Shown: piece after piece, positions 1-11,900 of the stretch
Numbering within the stretch: the stretch's first letter is position 1
Layout of the letters: each line of letters starts with the position of its first letter
Origin: Tetrahymena thermophila SB210
Lineage: Eukaryota; Ciliophora; Oligohymenophorea; Hymenostomatida; Tetrahymenidae
Direction of reading: 5' to 3'
DNA: 64,000 nucleotides
NCBI RefSeq assembly: GCF_000189635.1
Contig: NW_002475984.1
Coordinates: 23,957 to 87,956 of the forward strand
The notes under the pieces: model-generated
Told to the model about the DNA's origin: nothing
Database searches by the model: none
The model's input: only the letters and a program-made list of their open reading frames with translations
Made by a program: the position numbers and the translations under genes

Positions 1-3000
1 TCTTTTTACTAAAGGTATAATGTCAAAGTTAAGAGATTAAGGCAATTTGCTAAAGCAGAACCTAAATCCGAAGCACCTTTATCTCCAATTTAGTTGTAAC
101 TTTTTGTATATTGAAGAAAAAATTTCTAATTAAAAAGTTAATTAGAAGGAATAAATGAAGAAAAAATATGAAATAATAAGATTAATTAATTAATAATAAA
201 AGCGAAATTTAAAAATGAAATTATAATTATATTAACAAAGAAAGAAAGAAGAAAAATAAGCAAGAGCAATAAAAAAAAAGAGCTTTGTTTTTTTAAATAA
301 GTTTTTATAATTAAAAGTATCACAACCCAAAACTAATAAACTGATTTTACTAAAGGTATAGTGTCAAATTTTAGAGATTAATAAAATTTGCTAAACCAGA
401 ACCTAAGCCTGATGCACCAATTGCGCCAATTTTATTATCACTTTTTGAATATTGAAAAAAAATTTGTAATTACTTAGCTAATTAGATGGAAAAAGTGGGA
501 AATAAAATAAAATAATAAGATTAATTAATAATAAAGGTAAAAGTTCAAAATAAAATTATATGCTAAATTAGCAAAGAAAGAAAGAACAAAAAAAAGCTTC
601 ACAATAAAAATAAAAGAAAAAAGAGATTTATTGTTTTCGATAATTTTTTTAAATAGAAAATCATAATTTAAAAAAAGTAAACTTTTTTACCTAAGGGTTA
701 GTACCAAATTAGAGAGATTAATACAATTTGCTAAAGTAGAACCTAAGCCTGTTACACCTACATCACCAATTGAATTGTTACTTTTTGAATATTAAAGAAA
801 AAATATATAATTAATTAGTTTATTAAAAGGAAAAAATGAAGAAATCATATGAAGTAATAAGATTAACTAATTAATTAAATAAAATCAAAAGTTTAAAATA
901 AAATTATGAGTTAAATTATATAACAAAGAAAGAACAAAAAAAAGCAATCACAATAAAAAGAAAAAGAAATATGAGCTTTTTTGTTTTAAATTAGTTTTTA
1001 CAATTAATAATATCATAATCCACAAATATTAATAAATAAACAAAATTTACTCAAGGTATAGTGCCAAATCTGAGATATTAATGCAATTTGTTAAAGCAGA
1101 ACCTAAGCTTGATATACTTTCATCACCAATTTAATTACCACTTTTTAAATATTGAAGAAAAATATATATAGTTAATTAGAAGGATATAATGAAGAAAAAT
1201 GAAATAATAAGATTATTTAATAATAGTAGCTAAAATTGAAAATAAAATAATTAGTTAAACTAACAAAGAAACAACAAAATAAAGCAAGAACAATAAAAAT
1301 AATAAGAAAAAAAAATAAATATTTTTTAGTTAGTTTTTTAATAAAAATAATACAATTCAAACAAATAAAATTTTTTTACCGAAGATCAAGCGCCAAATTT
1401 AGTAAATTAATGCTTTTTGCTAAAGCAAAACCTAAGTTTTATGCACCTTTATCACCAATTTAATTGTCACTTTTTGAATATTGAAGAAAAAATATATATT
1501 TAATTAGTTTATTAGAAGGAAAAAATGAAGAAAAAATATGAAATAAATAGAATAAATCATAAAAACCAAATTTAAAATAAAATGATGAGTAAAATTAATA
1601 AAGAAAAAAGAAAAAAACCAAGCAAACACAATAAAAATAAAAAGAAAAAAGACCATTATTGTTTTAAATAAGTTTTTTTAATTAAAAATATCACTATCTA
1701 AAACAACTAAACTATTTTTACCTAAGGCTAAGTGTCAAATTCGAGAGATTAACGCAATTTGCTAAAGCAAAACATAAAGCTGATGCACCAATTGTACCAA
1801 TTTTATTACCACTTTTTAAATCAAGAAAAGAAAAATAATTACTAAGCTAATTGCATGCTAAAAATTACATAAAATATGAAATAATAAGATTAATTAATAA
1901 TAAAATCAAAGCAAAAAATAAAATGGTGAGTTAAATTACCAAAGAAAAAAGAAAAAAAAGCAAGCAAAATCAATAAAAAGAAAAAGAAAAAAAGAGCTTA
2001 ATTGCTTTAAATTAGTTTTTATAATTAAAAATATGATAATCCAAAACACATAAACTGTTTTTACACGAGATCAAGTTTCAAATCTGAGAGATTAATGCAA
2101 TTTGCTAAAGCAGAACCTAAGCCTGATGCACCTTCATCACCAAATTAATTGTCACTTTTTAAATATTGAAGAAAAAATATTTATTTAATTAGTTTATTAG
2201 AAGGAAATAATGAAGAAATAATAGGATTAATTAAAAACAAAAGTAAAAATTTAAAAATAAAATGATAATTAAATTAGCAAAGAAAGAACAGAAAAAGCAA
2301 ACACCATAAAAAGAAAATGATAAAAGATATTTATTGTTTTAAATTAATTTTTTTAGTTAAAAATATCACTATCCAAAATAAATAAACTATTTTTACCTAA
2401 AATATAGCGTCAAATTAGAGAGATTAATGCAATTTGCTAATTAAGAACCTAAGACTGAAGCACCTTCACAACTAATTTAACTGTTACTTTTTAAGTAATG
2501 AAGAAAAAATAAATAACTAATGAGTTATTTTGCAGAAAATGCGAGTTAAATTATTAAAGAAAGAACAAAAAAAAATAGCACAATAAAAAGAAAATGATAA
2601 AAAATTAGTTTTTATAATTAAAAATATAACAATAAAAAATTAACAAACTAGTTTTACTAAAGGTATAGTGTCAAATTTGAGAGATTAAAGCAACTTGCAA
2701 AAATAGGACCTAAGCTTGATACACCTTTATCACCAATTTAGTTGCCACTTTTGAATATTGAAGAAAAATAAATATATAATTAATTAGTTAATTAGAATGA
2801 AAAAATGAAGAAAAAATATGAAATAATAAGATTAATAAATAATAATATCAAAAATTGAAAATAGAATTATGATTAAATTTACAAAGAAAGAAAGAAAGAA
2901 AGAAAGAACAAAAAAGTAAGCATAATAAAAAGAAAAAAGAGCTTTATTGTTTTAAATAAGTTTTTTTAATTAAAAATATAACAATCCAAAACAAATAAAC

Positions 3001-4345
3001 TGTTTTTACCTAAGGCTTAGTTTCAAATTTGAGAGATTAATACAATTTGCTAAAGCAGAACCTAAGAATGAAGCACCTTTATCAGTTATTTAATTGGCAC
3101 TTTTTAATTTCCAAGAAAAAATATATATTTAATTAGTTAATTAAAAGGAAAAAGTGAAGAAAAAATAATCAACATTAAGATTAATAAAATATGAAGAAAA
3201 TAAAAAAGCAGGCACAATAAAATGAAAAACAAAAAAGAGCTTTATTATTCTAAATTAGTTTTTTTAATCAAAAATATCACAATCCAAAATAAATAAGTTA
3301 TTTTTACTCAAGGTAAAGTGACAAATTTGTGAGATTAATGCAATTTGCTAAACCAGAACTTAAGTTTGATACATCTTCATCATTAATTTAAATGTCACTT
3401 TTTTAATATTGAAGAAAAAAAATAATTAATTAGTTAATTAGAAAGAAAAATGAAGAAATAATATGAAATAATAAGATTAATTAATTAATAATTAAAGCCA
3501 AAGTTAAAAATAAAATGATGAATTAAATTAACAAAAAAGAATAAAAAAATTAAAGCACAATAAATAGAAAAATAAAAAAGAGCTTTATTGTTTTAAATTA
3601 GTTTTTACAAATTGAAAATATTGCAATCTAAAAATAAATAAACTATTTTTACTGAAGATCAAGTGTTAAATCTGAGAGATTAATACAATTTGATAAAGCA
3701 GAACCTAATTTTGATCTACATTCATGATTGATATAACCGTAACTTTTTAAATATTGAAGAAAAAATTAATGAGTTTATTAGAAGGAAAAAATGAAGAAAA
3801 AATATGAAATAATAATATTAATTTATAATTAGTTAAATTAACAAAGAAAGAAAAGCAAGCAAGCCCAATAAATAGTAAAAAGAAAATAAATCAAACAAAT
3901 TGAAAGAGCTTTCATATTTTAAATTTATTTTTATAATTAAAAATATTACAGTTCAAAATAAATAAATAAACTGTTTTTATCAAGCGTAAGTGTTAATATC
4001 AAAAAATTAAGAAAAAATATCAAATAATAAAAAATGAACAATAAATACTTATAAATTGAAATTAAAATAGTTTTTAAATTTTTGTTTTAATAAAATCAAT
4101 AAATAATGATGACAATTTCTATTTTAAAATTATTTTTTTAAAATAAATTGAAAGTGAATTTTTAAAAATATATTAATAATATTTATAAATTAAATATACG
4201 TGAGATCAATATGGAGAACCTAATGAGACTAAAGCGAAGAGTTTAAAAACTTTTTTTATTAATAAAGATAAATTTAAAGGATATTAATAAAAAAATTAAT
4301 AATTACTTCTTCCAATTCTTAGTAATATTTACTCTATTATATCAT
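1..4345 (-). CDS. LRR protein, paralogue D (partial, runs off the left edge)
   Basis: This is the 5' part of a ribonuclease-inhibitor-like leucine-rich-repeat gene, read with TAA/TAG as Gln. Exon 1 is 4345-4307 (13 codons, MIQQSKYYQELEE) and exon 2 is 4249-4200 (FLNSSLQSHQVLHIDL). At least 12 LRR exons follow, with cores near 3674, 3330, 3031, 2680, 2417, 2085, 1742, 1400, 1071, 711, 372 and 31. Each exon begins with one base of a split codon and ends with two, then GTAAAAA. The repeat pattern is xNxIGDxGAxxLGSALANC followed by xNLSNLTLxL. These copies are more diverged from each other than those in the two rightmost array genes, suggesting an older array. The 3' end lies outside the window. 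Such LRR proteins are usually intracellular binding scaffolds; the ligand is unknown. Confidence 0.8.
3955..4045 (-). pseudogene. Fossil LRR exon
   Basis: Between exon 2 and the first intact LRR exon, the unit's donor-side sequence (plus strand, ctgtttttatcaagcgtaag) is followed directly by sequence resembling the far side of the exon. Most of the 90-nt exon is missing. The same remnant sits at the same place in the other three array genes (near 10,115, 15,965 and 24,975), so the deletion predates their duplication. Confidence 0.5.
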
Positions 4346-4839
4346 TTATTTTATTTTATTTTTTTCAAAAATATTGAATAGCAATTTATATGGAATTTAA
4401 TTAATTATTAATAGATAAAAAGTACAAAAAAATATAATTAATAAGTATCAAATTTGAGTTTATAAAAGAGATATCATAAAAAAAATTAATTAATTATTTA
4501 AACTTAATATTTGTATTTGAAACATATATTTAAAAATATAGTAGGAATTAGAGATGGTTAGTTAGTCTTATTTGAAAAAAAATCTAGTAATTATTCTAAA
4601 ACTATTGTCAATACTCCTACAGGGGAGGCTTGTTAATTTTTTGTCTAAATTCTCTTGGGGTAATATGCAAATTTACTAACAAAAATATGATTTATAAATA
4701 AAAAAAAAATAAAATTTATCTCTCTATATTTTAGATAAAAAGAATTTTTTCAAAATAAATATTATATAACAAAACTTATAATATTCAGCTATTCAAACAT
4801 TTAATATTTATCAATATTTTTTGCGCTACTTTTTTATTA
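4346..4839. other. Intergenic joint between LRR genes D and C
   Basis: This spans the sequence between the start of gene D and the stop of gene C. It holds the conserved upstream element and a slightly GC-richer patch at about 4,615-4,670 with no counterpart in the other joints. I see no further gene. Confidence 0.6.
4541..4557 (-). promoter_or_regulatory. Conserved upstream element of the LRR genes (copy D)
   Basis: The 17-bp plus-strand sequence gtaggaattagagatgg lies 196 bp upstream of the start codon of LRR gene D. It recurs almost unchanged at 10,701, 16,539 and 25,578, each time about 200-225 bp upstream of the paralogous start codon. The surrounding AT-rich DNA is much less alike for the older pairs. 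That position suggests a promoter or transcription-start element; function is inferred from position only. Confidence 0.4.
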
Positions 4840-7800
4840 TCAATAATTATTTTTAAAGACAACTAATCTTTTTTATTTAAGACACTTTCTTATTACTTTG
4901 AATTTTTATGATTCATTCATTAAGTTACCTCTTCTATATATATTTGTGTATATTTTAATAAATATTAAATAAAAAAAACTTTTAAATTAAAAATTATTTC
5001 TTAAATTAATAAATAAATTAAAAAACATTATTGGAATAAAAAAGAAAGAAAAATAAATCAAATAAAACCTATCAAATAAATTGAATGATATTTATTCTTA
5101 TAAATTTCATTTTATAATTAAAAATATAGCAATCCAAAACAAAAAAACTATTTTTACTTAAATTAAAGTGTCAACTTTGAGAGATTAATGCAATTTGCTA
5201 AACCAGAACCTAAGTCTGATGCACCTTTGTCACCAATTTAATTTTAACTTTTTAAATATTGAAGAAAAAATAAATAATTAATTTGTTAATGAGAAGGAAA
5301 AAATAAAGAAATAATATGAAATAATAAATCAGATTAATTAATTAATTAATAATAAAAGCAAAAGTTGAAAATAAAATAAATTATGAATGATTAAATTAAA
5401 AAAGAAAGAAGAAAAAAAAGCAGGCACAATAAAAAGTAATAGAAAAAAGAGCTTTATTCTTTTAAATTAGTTTTTATAATTAAAAATATCTCAATGCAAA
5501 ACAAGTAATTGGTTTTTACATAAGGAGAAGTTTCAAATTTGAGAGATTAATACAATTTGCTAAACCAGAACCTAAGCCTGATGCACCCATCGAACCAATT
5601 TTATTGCTACTTTTAAATTTTGAAGAAAAAATATATAATTAATTTGTAAATTAGAAAAAAAAAATAAAGAAATAATATGAAATAATAAGATTAATTCATT
5701 AATAATAAAAGCAAAAGTTTAAAATAAAATTATGAATGATTTAAATCAAAAAAGAAAGTAGAAAAAAAAGCAGGCACAAAAAAAGTAATAGAAAAAAGAG
5801 CTTTATTCTTTTAAATTAGTTTTTATAATTAAAAATATGTCAATGCAAAACAAGTAAACTGTTTTTACGTAAGGGAAAGATTTAAATTTGAGAGATTAAT
5901 GCACTTTGCTAAACCAGAACCTAAGTCTGATGCACCTTTGTCACCAATTTAATTTTAACTTTTTAAATATTGAAGAAAAAATATATAATTAAATAGTTAA
6001 TTAGAAGGAAAAAATGAAGAAAAAATATGAAATAATAACATTAATTAATAAAAAAAAAAAATTGATAATAAAATGATGAGATCTATTAACAAAGAAAGAA
6101 GAAAAAAAAAAAGCAAGCACAATAAAAAGAAAAGAAAATAGAGCTTTATTCTTTTAAATTAGTTTTTATAATTAAAAATATCTCAATGCAAAACAAGTAA
6201 ACTGTTTTTACTAAAGTTCAAGTGTCAAATTTGAGAGATTAATGCAATTTGCTAAACCAGAACCTAAGTCTGATGCACCTTTGTCACCAATTTTATTGCC
6301 TCTTTTAAATGTTGAGGAAAAAATTAATAATTAATCAGATAATTAGAAGGAAAAAATGAAGAAATAATATGAAATAATAAATAAGATTAATTAATTAATA
6401 ATAAAAGCAAAAGTTAAAAATAAAACTATGAGTTAAATAAACAAAGAAAGAAGAAAAAAAGCAAGCACAATTTAAAGAAAAGAAAAATGAGCTTTATTGT
6501 TTTAAATTAGTTTTTATAATTCAAAATATCTCAATGCAAAACAAGTAAACTGTTTTTACTCAAGTAAAAGTGTCAAATTTGAGAGATTAATGCAATTTTC
6601 TAAACCAGAACCTAAACCTGATACACCTTCATCACCAATTTAATTTTCACTTTTTAAATATTGAAGAAAAAATATATAATTTATAAGTCAATTTTAAAGA
6701 AAAAAATGAAGAAAAAATATGAAATAATAATAAAAGTAAAAGTTGAAAATAAAATTATGAGTTAAATTAATAAAGAAAGAAAAAAAAAGTAAGCACAATA
6801 AAAAGAAAAGAAAAAAAGAGCTTTTTTGTTTTAATTTAGTTTTTATAATTAAAAATATCTCAATGCAAAACAAGTAAACTGTTTTTACCTAAGGTGAAGT
6901 GTCAAATTTGAGAGATTAATGTAATTTGATAAACCAGAACCTAAAACACCTACATCACTAATTTAATTCTTACTTTTTAAATTATTGAAGAAAAAATGTA
7001 AATTTAATCAGAAAATTAGAAGGAAAAAATGAAAAAAAAATATGAAATAATAAGATTAATTAATTAATAATAAAAGCAAAAGTTGATAATAAAACGATGA
7101 ATTGAATAAACAAAGAAAAAAGAAAAAAAAAGCAAGCACAATAAAAAGAAAAGAAAAAAGAGCTTTTTTGTTTTAAATTAGTTTATAATTAAAAATATCG
7201 CAATCCAAAACAAATAAACTGTTTTTACCCAATTTGAAGTGTCAAATTTGAGAGATTAATGCAATTTACTAAACCCGAACCTAAACCTGATACACCTTAA
7301 TCATCAATTTAATTGTAACTTTTTAAATATTAAAGAAAAAATTTATAATTAAATAGTTAATTAGAAGGCAAAAATGAAGAAATAATAATATCAAATAATA
7401 AGATTAGAAGAAAAAAAAAAGCACAATAAAAAGAAATGAAAAAAGAGCTTTATTCTTTTAAATTAGCTTTTATAATTAAAAATATCACAATCCAAAACAA
7501 ATAAACTGTTTTTACCTAAGGTAAAGTGTCAAATTTGAGAGATTAATGCAATTTGCTAAACCAGAACCTAAGCCTGATGCACCCATCGAACCAATTTTAT
7601 TGCCACTTTTAAATATTGAAGAAAAAATATATAATTAATCAGATAATTAGAAGGAAAAAAATGAATAAAAAATATCAAATAATAAGATTAATTAATAATA
7701 AAAGAATAAGTTGATAATAAAATGATGAGTTAAATTAATAAAGAAAGAAGAAGAAAAAAGTAAGCCCAATAAAAAGAAAAGAAAAAAGAGTTTTTTGTTT

Positions 7801-10500
7801 TAAATTAGTTTTTAAATTCAAAATATCTCAATGCAAAACAAGTAAACTGTTTATACCTAAGGACAAGTGTCAAATTTGAGAGATTAATGCAATTTGCTAA
7901 ACCAGAACCTAAACCTGATACACCTACATCATCAATTTAATTGAAACTTTTTAAATATTGAAGAAAAAATATAATTAAATAACGAATTAGAAGGAAAAAA
8001 AAAGAAAAAATATTAAATAATAAGATTAATTAATTAATAATAAAAGCAAAAGTTTATAATAAAATGATGAATTAAATTAACAAAGAAAGAAGAAAAAAAA
8101 AAAGCAAGTAAAAAAAGAAATGAAAATAGAGCTTTTTTATTTTAAATTAGTTTTTATAATTAAATATCATAATCCAAAACAAATAAGCTGTTTTTACCTA
8201 ATATCAAGTGTCAAAATTGAGAGATTAATGCAATTTACTAAATCAGAACCTAAGCCTGATGCACCCATTGCACCAATTTAATTTTCACTTTTTAAATATT
8301 GAATAAAAAATATTTAATTAAAAAAATGATGAATTAAATTAACAAAGAAAGAAGAAGAAAAAAAGCAAGTACAATAAAAAGAAAAGAAAATAGAGCTTTA
8401 TTGTTTTAAATTAGTTTTTATAATTAAAAATATCTCAATAAAAAACAAGTAAACTGTTGTTACTCAAGGAAAAGTGTTAAATTTGAGAGATTAATGCAAT
8501 TTGCTAAACCAGAACCTAAGCCTGATACACCTTCATCACCAATTTTATTGCCACTTTTAAATATTGAAGAAAAAATATATAACTAATCAGATAATTAGAA
8601 GGAAAAAATGAATAAAAAAAAATATGAAATAATAAGATTAATTTATAATATAAGAAAAAGTTGATAATAAAATGATGAGTTAAATTAATAAAGAAAGAAG
8701 AAAAAAAAGTAAGCACAATAAAAAGAAAAGAAAAAAAGAGCTTTTTTGTTTTAATTTAGTTTTTATAATTAAAAATATCTCAATGCAAAACAAGTAAACT
8801 GTTTTTACCTAAGGTGAAGTGTCAAATTTGAGAGATTAATGCAATTTGCTAAACCAGAACCTAAACCTGATACACCCATTGCACCAATTTAATTGTAGCT
8901 TTTTAAACATTGAAGAAAAAATATATAATTAATCAGAAAATTAGAAGGAAATAAATGAATAAAAAATATGAAATTATAAGATTAATTAAGAATAAAAAAT
9001 AAAGTTGATAATAAAATGATGAATTAAATTAACAAAGAAAGAAGAAAAAAAAAGCAAGCACAATAAAAGAAAAAGAAAAATGAGCTTTATTCATTTAAAT
9101 TAGTTTTTATAATTAAAAATATAGCAATGCAAAAAATTAATTGTTTTTACCAAAGTTTAAGTGTTAAATTTGAGAGATTAATGCAATTTGCTAAACCAGA
9201 ACCTAAGCCTGATACACCCATTGCACCAATTTAATAATTGTAGCTTTTTAAACATTGAAGAAAAAATATATAATTAATCAGAAAATTAGAAGGAAAAAAA
9301 TGAATAAAAAATATCAAATAATAAGATTAATTTATAATAAAAGTAAAATTTTATAATAAAATGATGAGTCAAATTAATAAAGAAAAAAGAAAAAAAAAAA
9401 GTAACCACAATAAAAAGAAAAGAAAAAAGAGCATTTTTGTTTTAAATTAGTTTTTATAATTAAAAATATCACAATCCAAAACAAATAAACTGTTTTTACT
9501 CTAGATTAAGTGTCAAATTTGAGAGATTAATGCAATTTGCTAAACCAGAACCTAAACCTGATACACCTTCATCACCAATTTTATTGCCACTTTTAAATAT
9601 TGAAGAAAAAATTAATAATTAATCAGATAATTAGAAGGAAAAAATGAAGAAAAAATATGAACTAATAAGATTAATTAATAATAAAAGAAAAGTTATATAA
9701 AATGATGAGTTAAATTAACAAAGAAAGAAGAAAAAAAAAAGTAAGCACAATAAAAAGAAAAGATAAAAGAGCTTTATTGTTTTAAATTAATTTTTATAAT
9801 TAAANNNNNNNNNNNNNNNNNNNNNNNNNNNNNNNNNNNNNNNNNNNNNNNNNNNNNNNNNNNNNNNNNNNNNNNNNNNNNNNNNNNNNNNNNNNNNNNN
9901 NNNNCTTTTTAAATATTAGAAGAAAAAAAATATAATTAATCAATTAATTAGAAGGAAAAAATGAAGAAAAAATAAGATTAATAAATAATTAATTAAATTA
10001 ACAACAAAACAAAAAAAAGCAAGCGAGAACAATAAAAAGAAAATAAATCGAATAAATTAAAAGACCTTTAATTTTTAAATAAAATTTTTTTATTGAAATA
10101 TTACAATTAAACTATTTTTATCAAGTGTAAGTGTTAATAGCAAAAAATGAAGAAAAAATATCAAATAATAAAAAGATGAATAATAAATAATTAAAAATTA
10201 AAATGAAAATTTAGTTAAAATAGTTAAAAAATTTTTGTTTTAATAAAATCAATGAATAATAAAGAGAATTTGTATTAGAAAAATTAATTTTTTAAATAAA
10301 TTCAAAGTCAAATATATAAATAATTTCTTTATAATATTTATAAATTAAATATACGTCATATCAATATGGAGAACCTAATGAGATTAAAGTGTAGAATTTA
10401 AAAACTTTTTTTGTTAATAATAATAAATTTAAAGGTTATTAATAAAAAAATAAATAATTACTTCTTCTAGTTTGTAATATTCTTTAATCTATTATATCAT
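4840..10500 (-). CDS. LRR protein, paralogue C
   Basis: This is a complete gene in outline, interrupted by an assembly gap. Exon 1 is 10500-10462 (MIQQIKEYYKLEE). Exon 2 is 10404-10355 (FLNSTLQSHQVLHIDM). LRR exon cores lie near 9521, 9172, 8830, 8484, 8219, 7876, 7537, 7249, 6909, 6581, 6233, 5889, 5541 and 5176, and at least one more lies in the gap. The last exon is 4930-4840: it starts in LRR phase, carries KRLVVFKNNY and stops at TGA. Each LRR exon encodes about 30 residues of the type NQIGDEGASGLGSGLANC then NLSNLTL, so the product is an alpha/beta solenoid of at least 15 repeats. No signal peptide or membrane segment is evident, so a cytoplasmic or nuclear scaffold is likely. Spacing of units is about 340 bp. 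Confidence 0.8.
9805..9904. other. Assembly gap (100 N)
   Basis: A run of exactly 100 N falls inside LRR gene C, between the first LRR unit and the next. The round length suggests a placeholder of unknown true size. Near-identical tandem units are the likely reason assembly failed, so the LRR count of gene C is a minimum. Confidence 0.95.
10090..10165 (-). pseudogene. Fossil LRR exon in gene C
   Basis: The remnant has the donor-side motif (tatcaagtgtaagtgttaat on plus) fused to downstream unit sequence, with the LRR core missing. It corresponds to the remnants near 3,970, 15,965 and 24,975. Confidence 0.5.
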
Positions 10501-11611
10501 TTATTTTTTTTTTCAAAAATATTGAATTGCAATTTATGTAATTTAATTAATTACAAATGTATAAAAAGAACAAACAAAATATAATAATTATCAAATATTA
10601 ATCAATAAATTTGCTTTTACCAAGAAATATCATAAAAAATTAATTTAACATTAATTTTTTAATCTTAATATTTGTTTTTAAACCTATACTTAAAAATGTA
10701 GTAGAAATTAGAGATGGGGAGTTAGTCATATTTGAAAAAATTCTAGTAATTAATTAATTAATTAATATTCTTAAAAATTATAAAATAATATTTTTTATTA
10801 GATTGTTCTGTTTTATCCAAGTAATGATGGGAATATTTCTAAAGCTGTTCCATGATTTGAAATTTAGTTGATTGTAGGTTCTAAATCAGCTGAATTTCAA
10901 TAATTATTAAAATAAAAATATTTTATATGTAGTTTCCTTCTTCTTTATGAAAGAATATATACATCAGATAGAAATGATTAATTATTTATTATCATTGATT
11001 AAAAAACAAAAAATATTTTTTTTAATCTTTTTTCTGATATATTCTGATTAAATCTAAAAAAAAAAAATATATATATATAGCAAGATGCCATTCATAAATT
11101 CCATCTTTTGTATCTCACTTGTTATGAAATAGATTTTTTATTTATCCAAAAAAATTAAAATAAAAAGTAAAATTTAATTTATCCCTGAGATTTTATTTAA
11201 ATCATGGTATCTAATTAATTAATCGTGAAAAATAAAAAAAGGATAGAAATATGATTGATGAATAATATTTAAGATTAAAATATAACTGGTATATAAAAGC
11301 TTAGCATTTATATAATTTAATAAGATTTAATATAACACTAAAATTTTCAAATTATTTGATCGTTTTTGGAGAAACAAGGTCAAATTACTTTAGAGGATTT
11401 AATTTATTTAAGTAAATTTAATTTTTAAATTTTTTTATTTTTTATAAATAATTTATTTACTTACAAAAATGAATGATATTTATAAAAAAAAATTAATAAT
11501 AAAATCTATTTATCTATCTATTTATATTTTAGGTTAAAAACACTTTTACAAAATATTAAATAATAAAATATATAATATTATACAAACATTTTATATTTAT
11601 TCATCATTTTA
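10501..11611. other. Intergenic joint between LRR genes C and B
   Basis: This is AT-rich sequence between the gene C start and the gene B stop. It contains the conserved upstream element (10,701-10,717), a block at about 10,780-11,140 that is absent from the otherwise matching B/A joint, and from about 11,145 a block duplicated at 16,585. Short minus-strand readings here (for example MEQLQKYSHHYLDK near 10,845) look protein-like but have no splice context I can support. Confidence 0.55.
10701..10717 (-). promoter_or_regulatory. Conserved upstream element of the LRR genes (copy C)
   Basis: gtagaaattagagatgg is one substitution away from the other three copies. It lies 201 bp upstream of the gene C start codon. 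Confidence 0.4.
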
Positions 11612-11900
11612 TCACCAGTTAATTGTTTACATAATGAAATTAAAGACAACTAATCTTTTTGATTTAAGATACTTGTTTAATACTTTGATTTTTTATGATT
11701 CATTCATTAAGCTTTAACTTTTATAATTAATTTGTATAAGTTTTAAATAAATTTCAAAATAGAATAAACTTTTAAATTTAAAAATTATTCTTGAAATTAA
11801 TAAATAAAATAATATTAGTGGAATAAAAAAGATAAAAAAATAAATAAAAGCTATCAAATAAATTCAAAGAGCTTTATTGTTTTTGATTAGTTTTTTGAAT
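11145..11900. repeat. Segmental duplication, copy 1 (pairs with 16,585-17,330)
   Basis: About 750 bp covering the last exon of LRR gene B, the following intergenic DNA and part of the last intron is nearly identical to 16,585-17,330, the matching 3' end of LRR gene A. It includes non-coding stretches such as ttatccctgagattttattt. High identity in non-coding DNA points to a recent duplication of a whole gene block. Confidence 0.85.

Noticed and set aside
2878-2910. (gaaa)n run as a special element
   Set aside because: Simple microsatellite expansion of intron sequence seen in many units.
8516-8716. Minus-strand 66-codon standard-code ORF
   Set aside because: It spans the end of an LRR exon and intron sequence; it is a by-product of the repeat unit.
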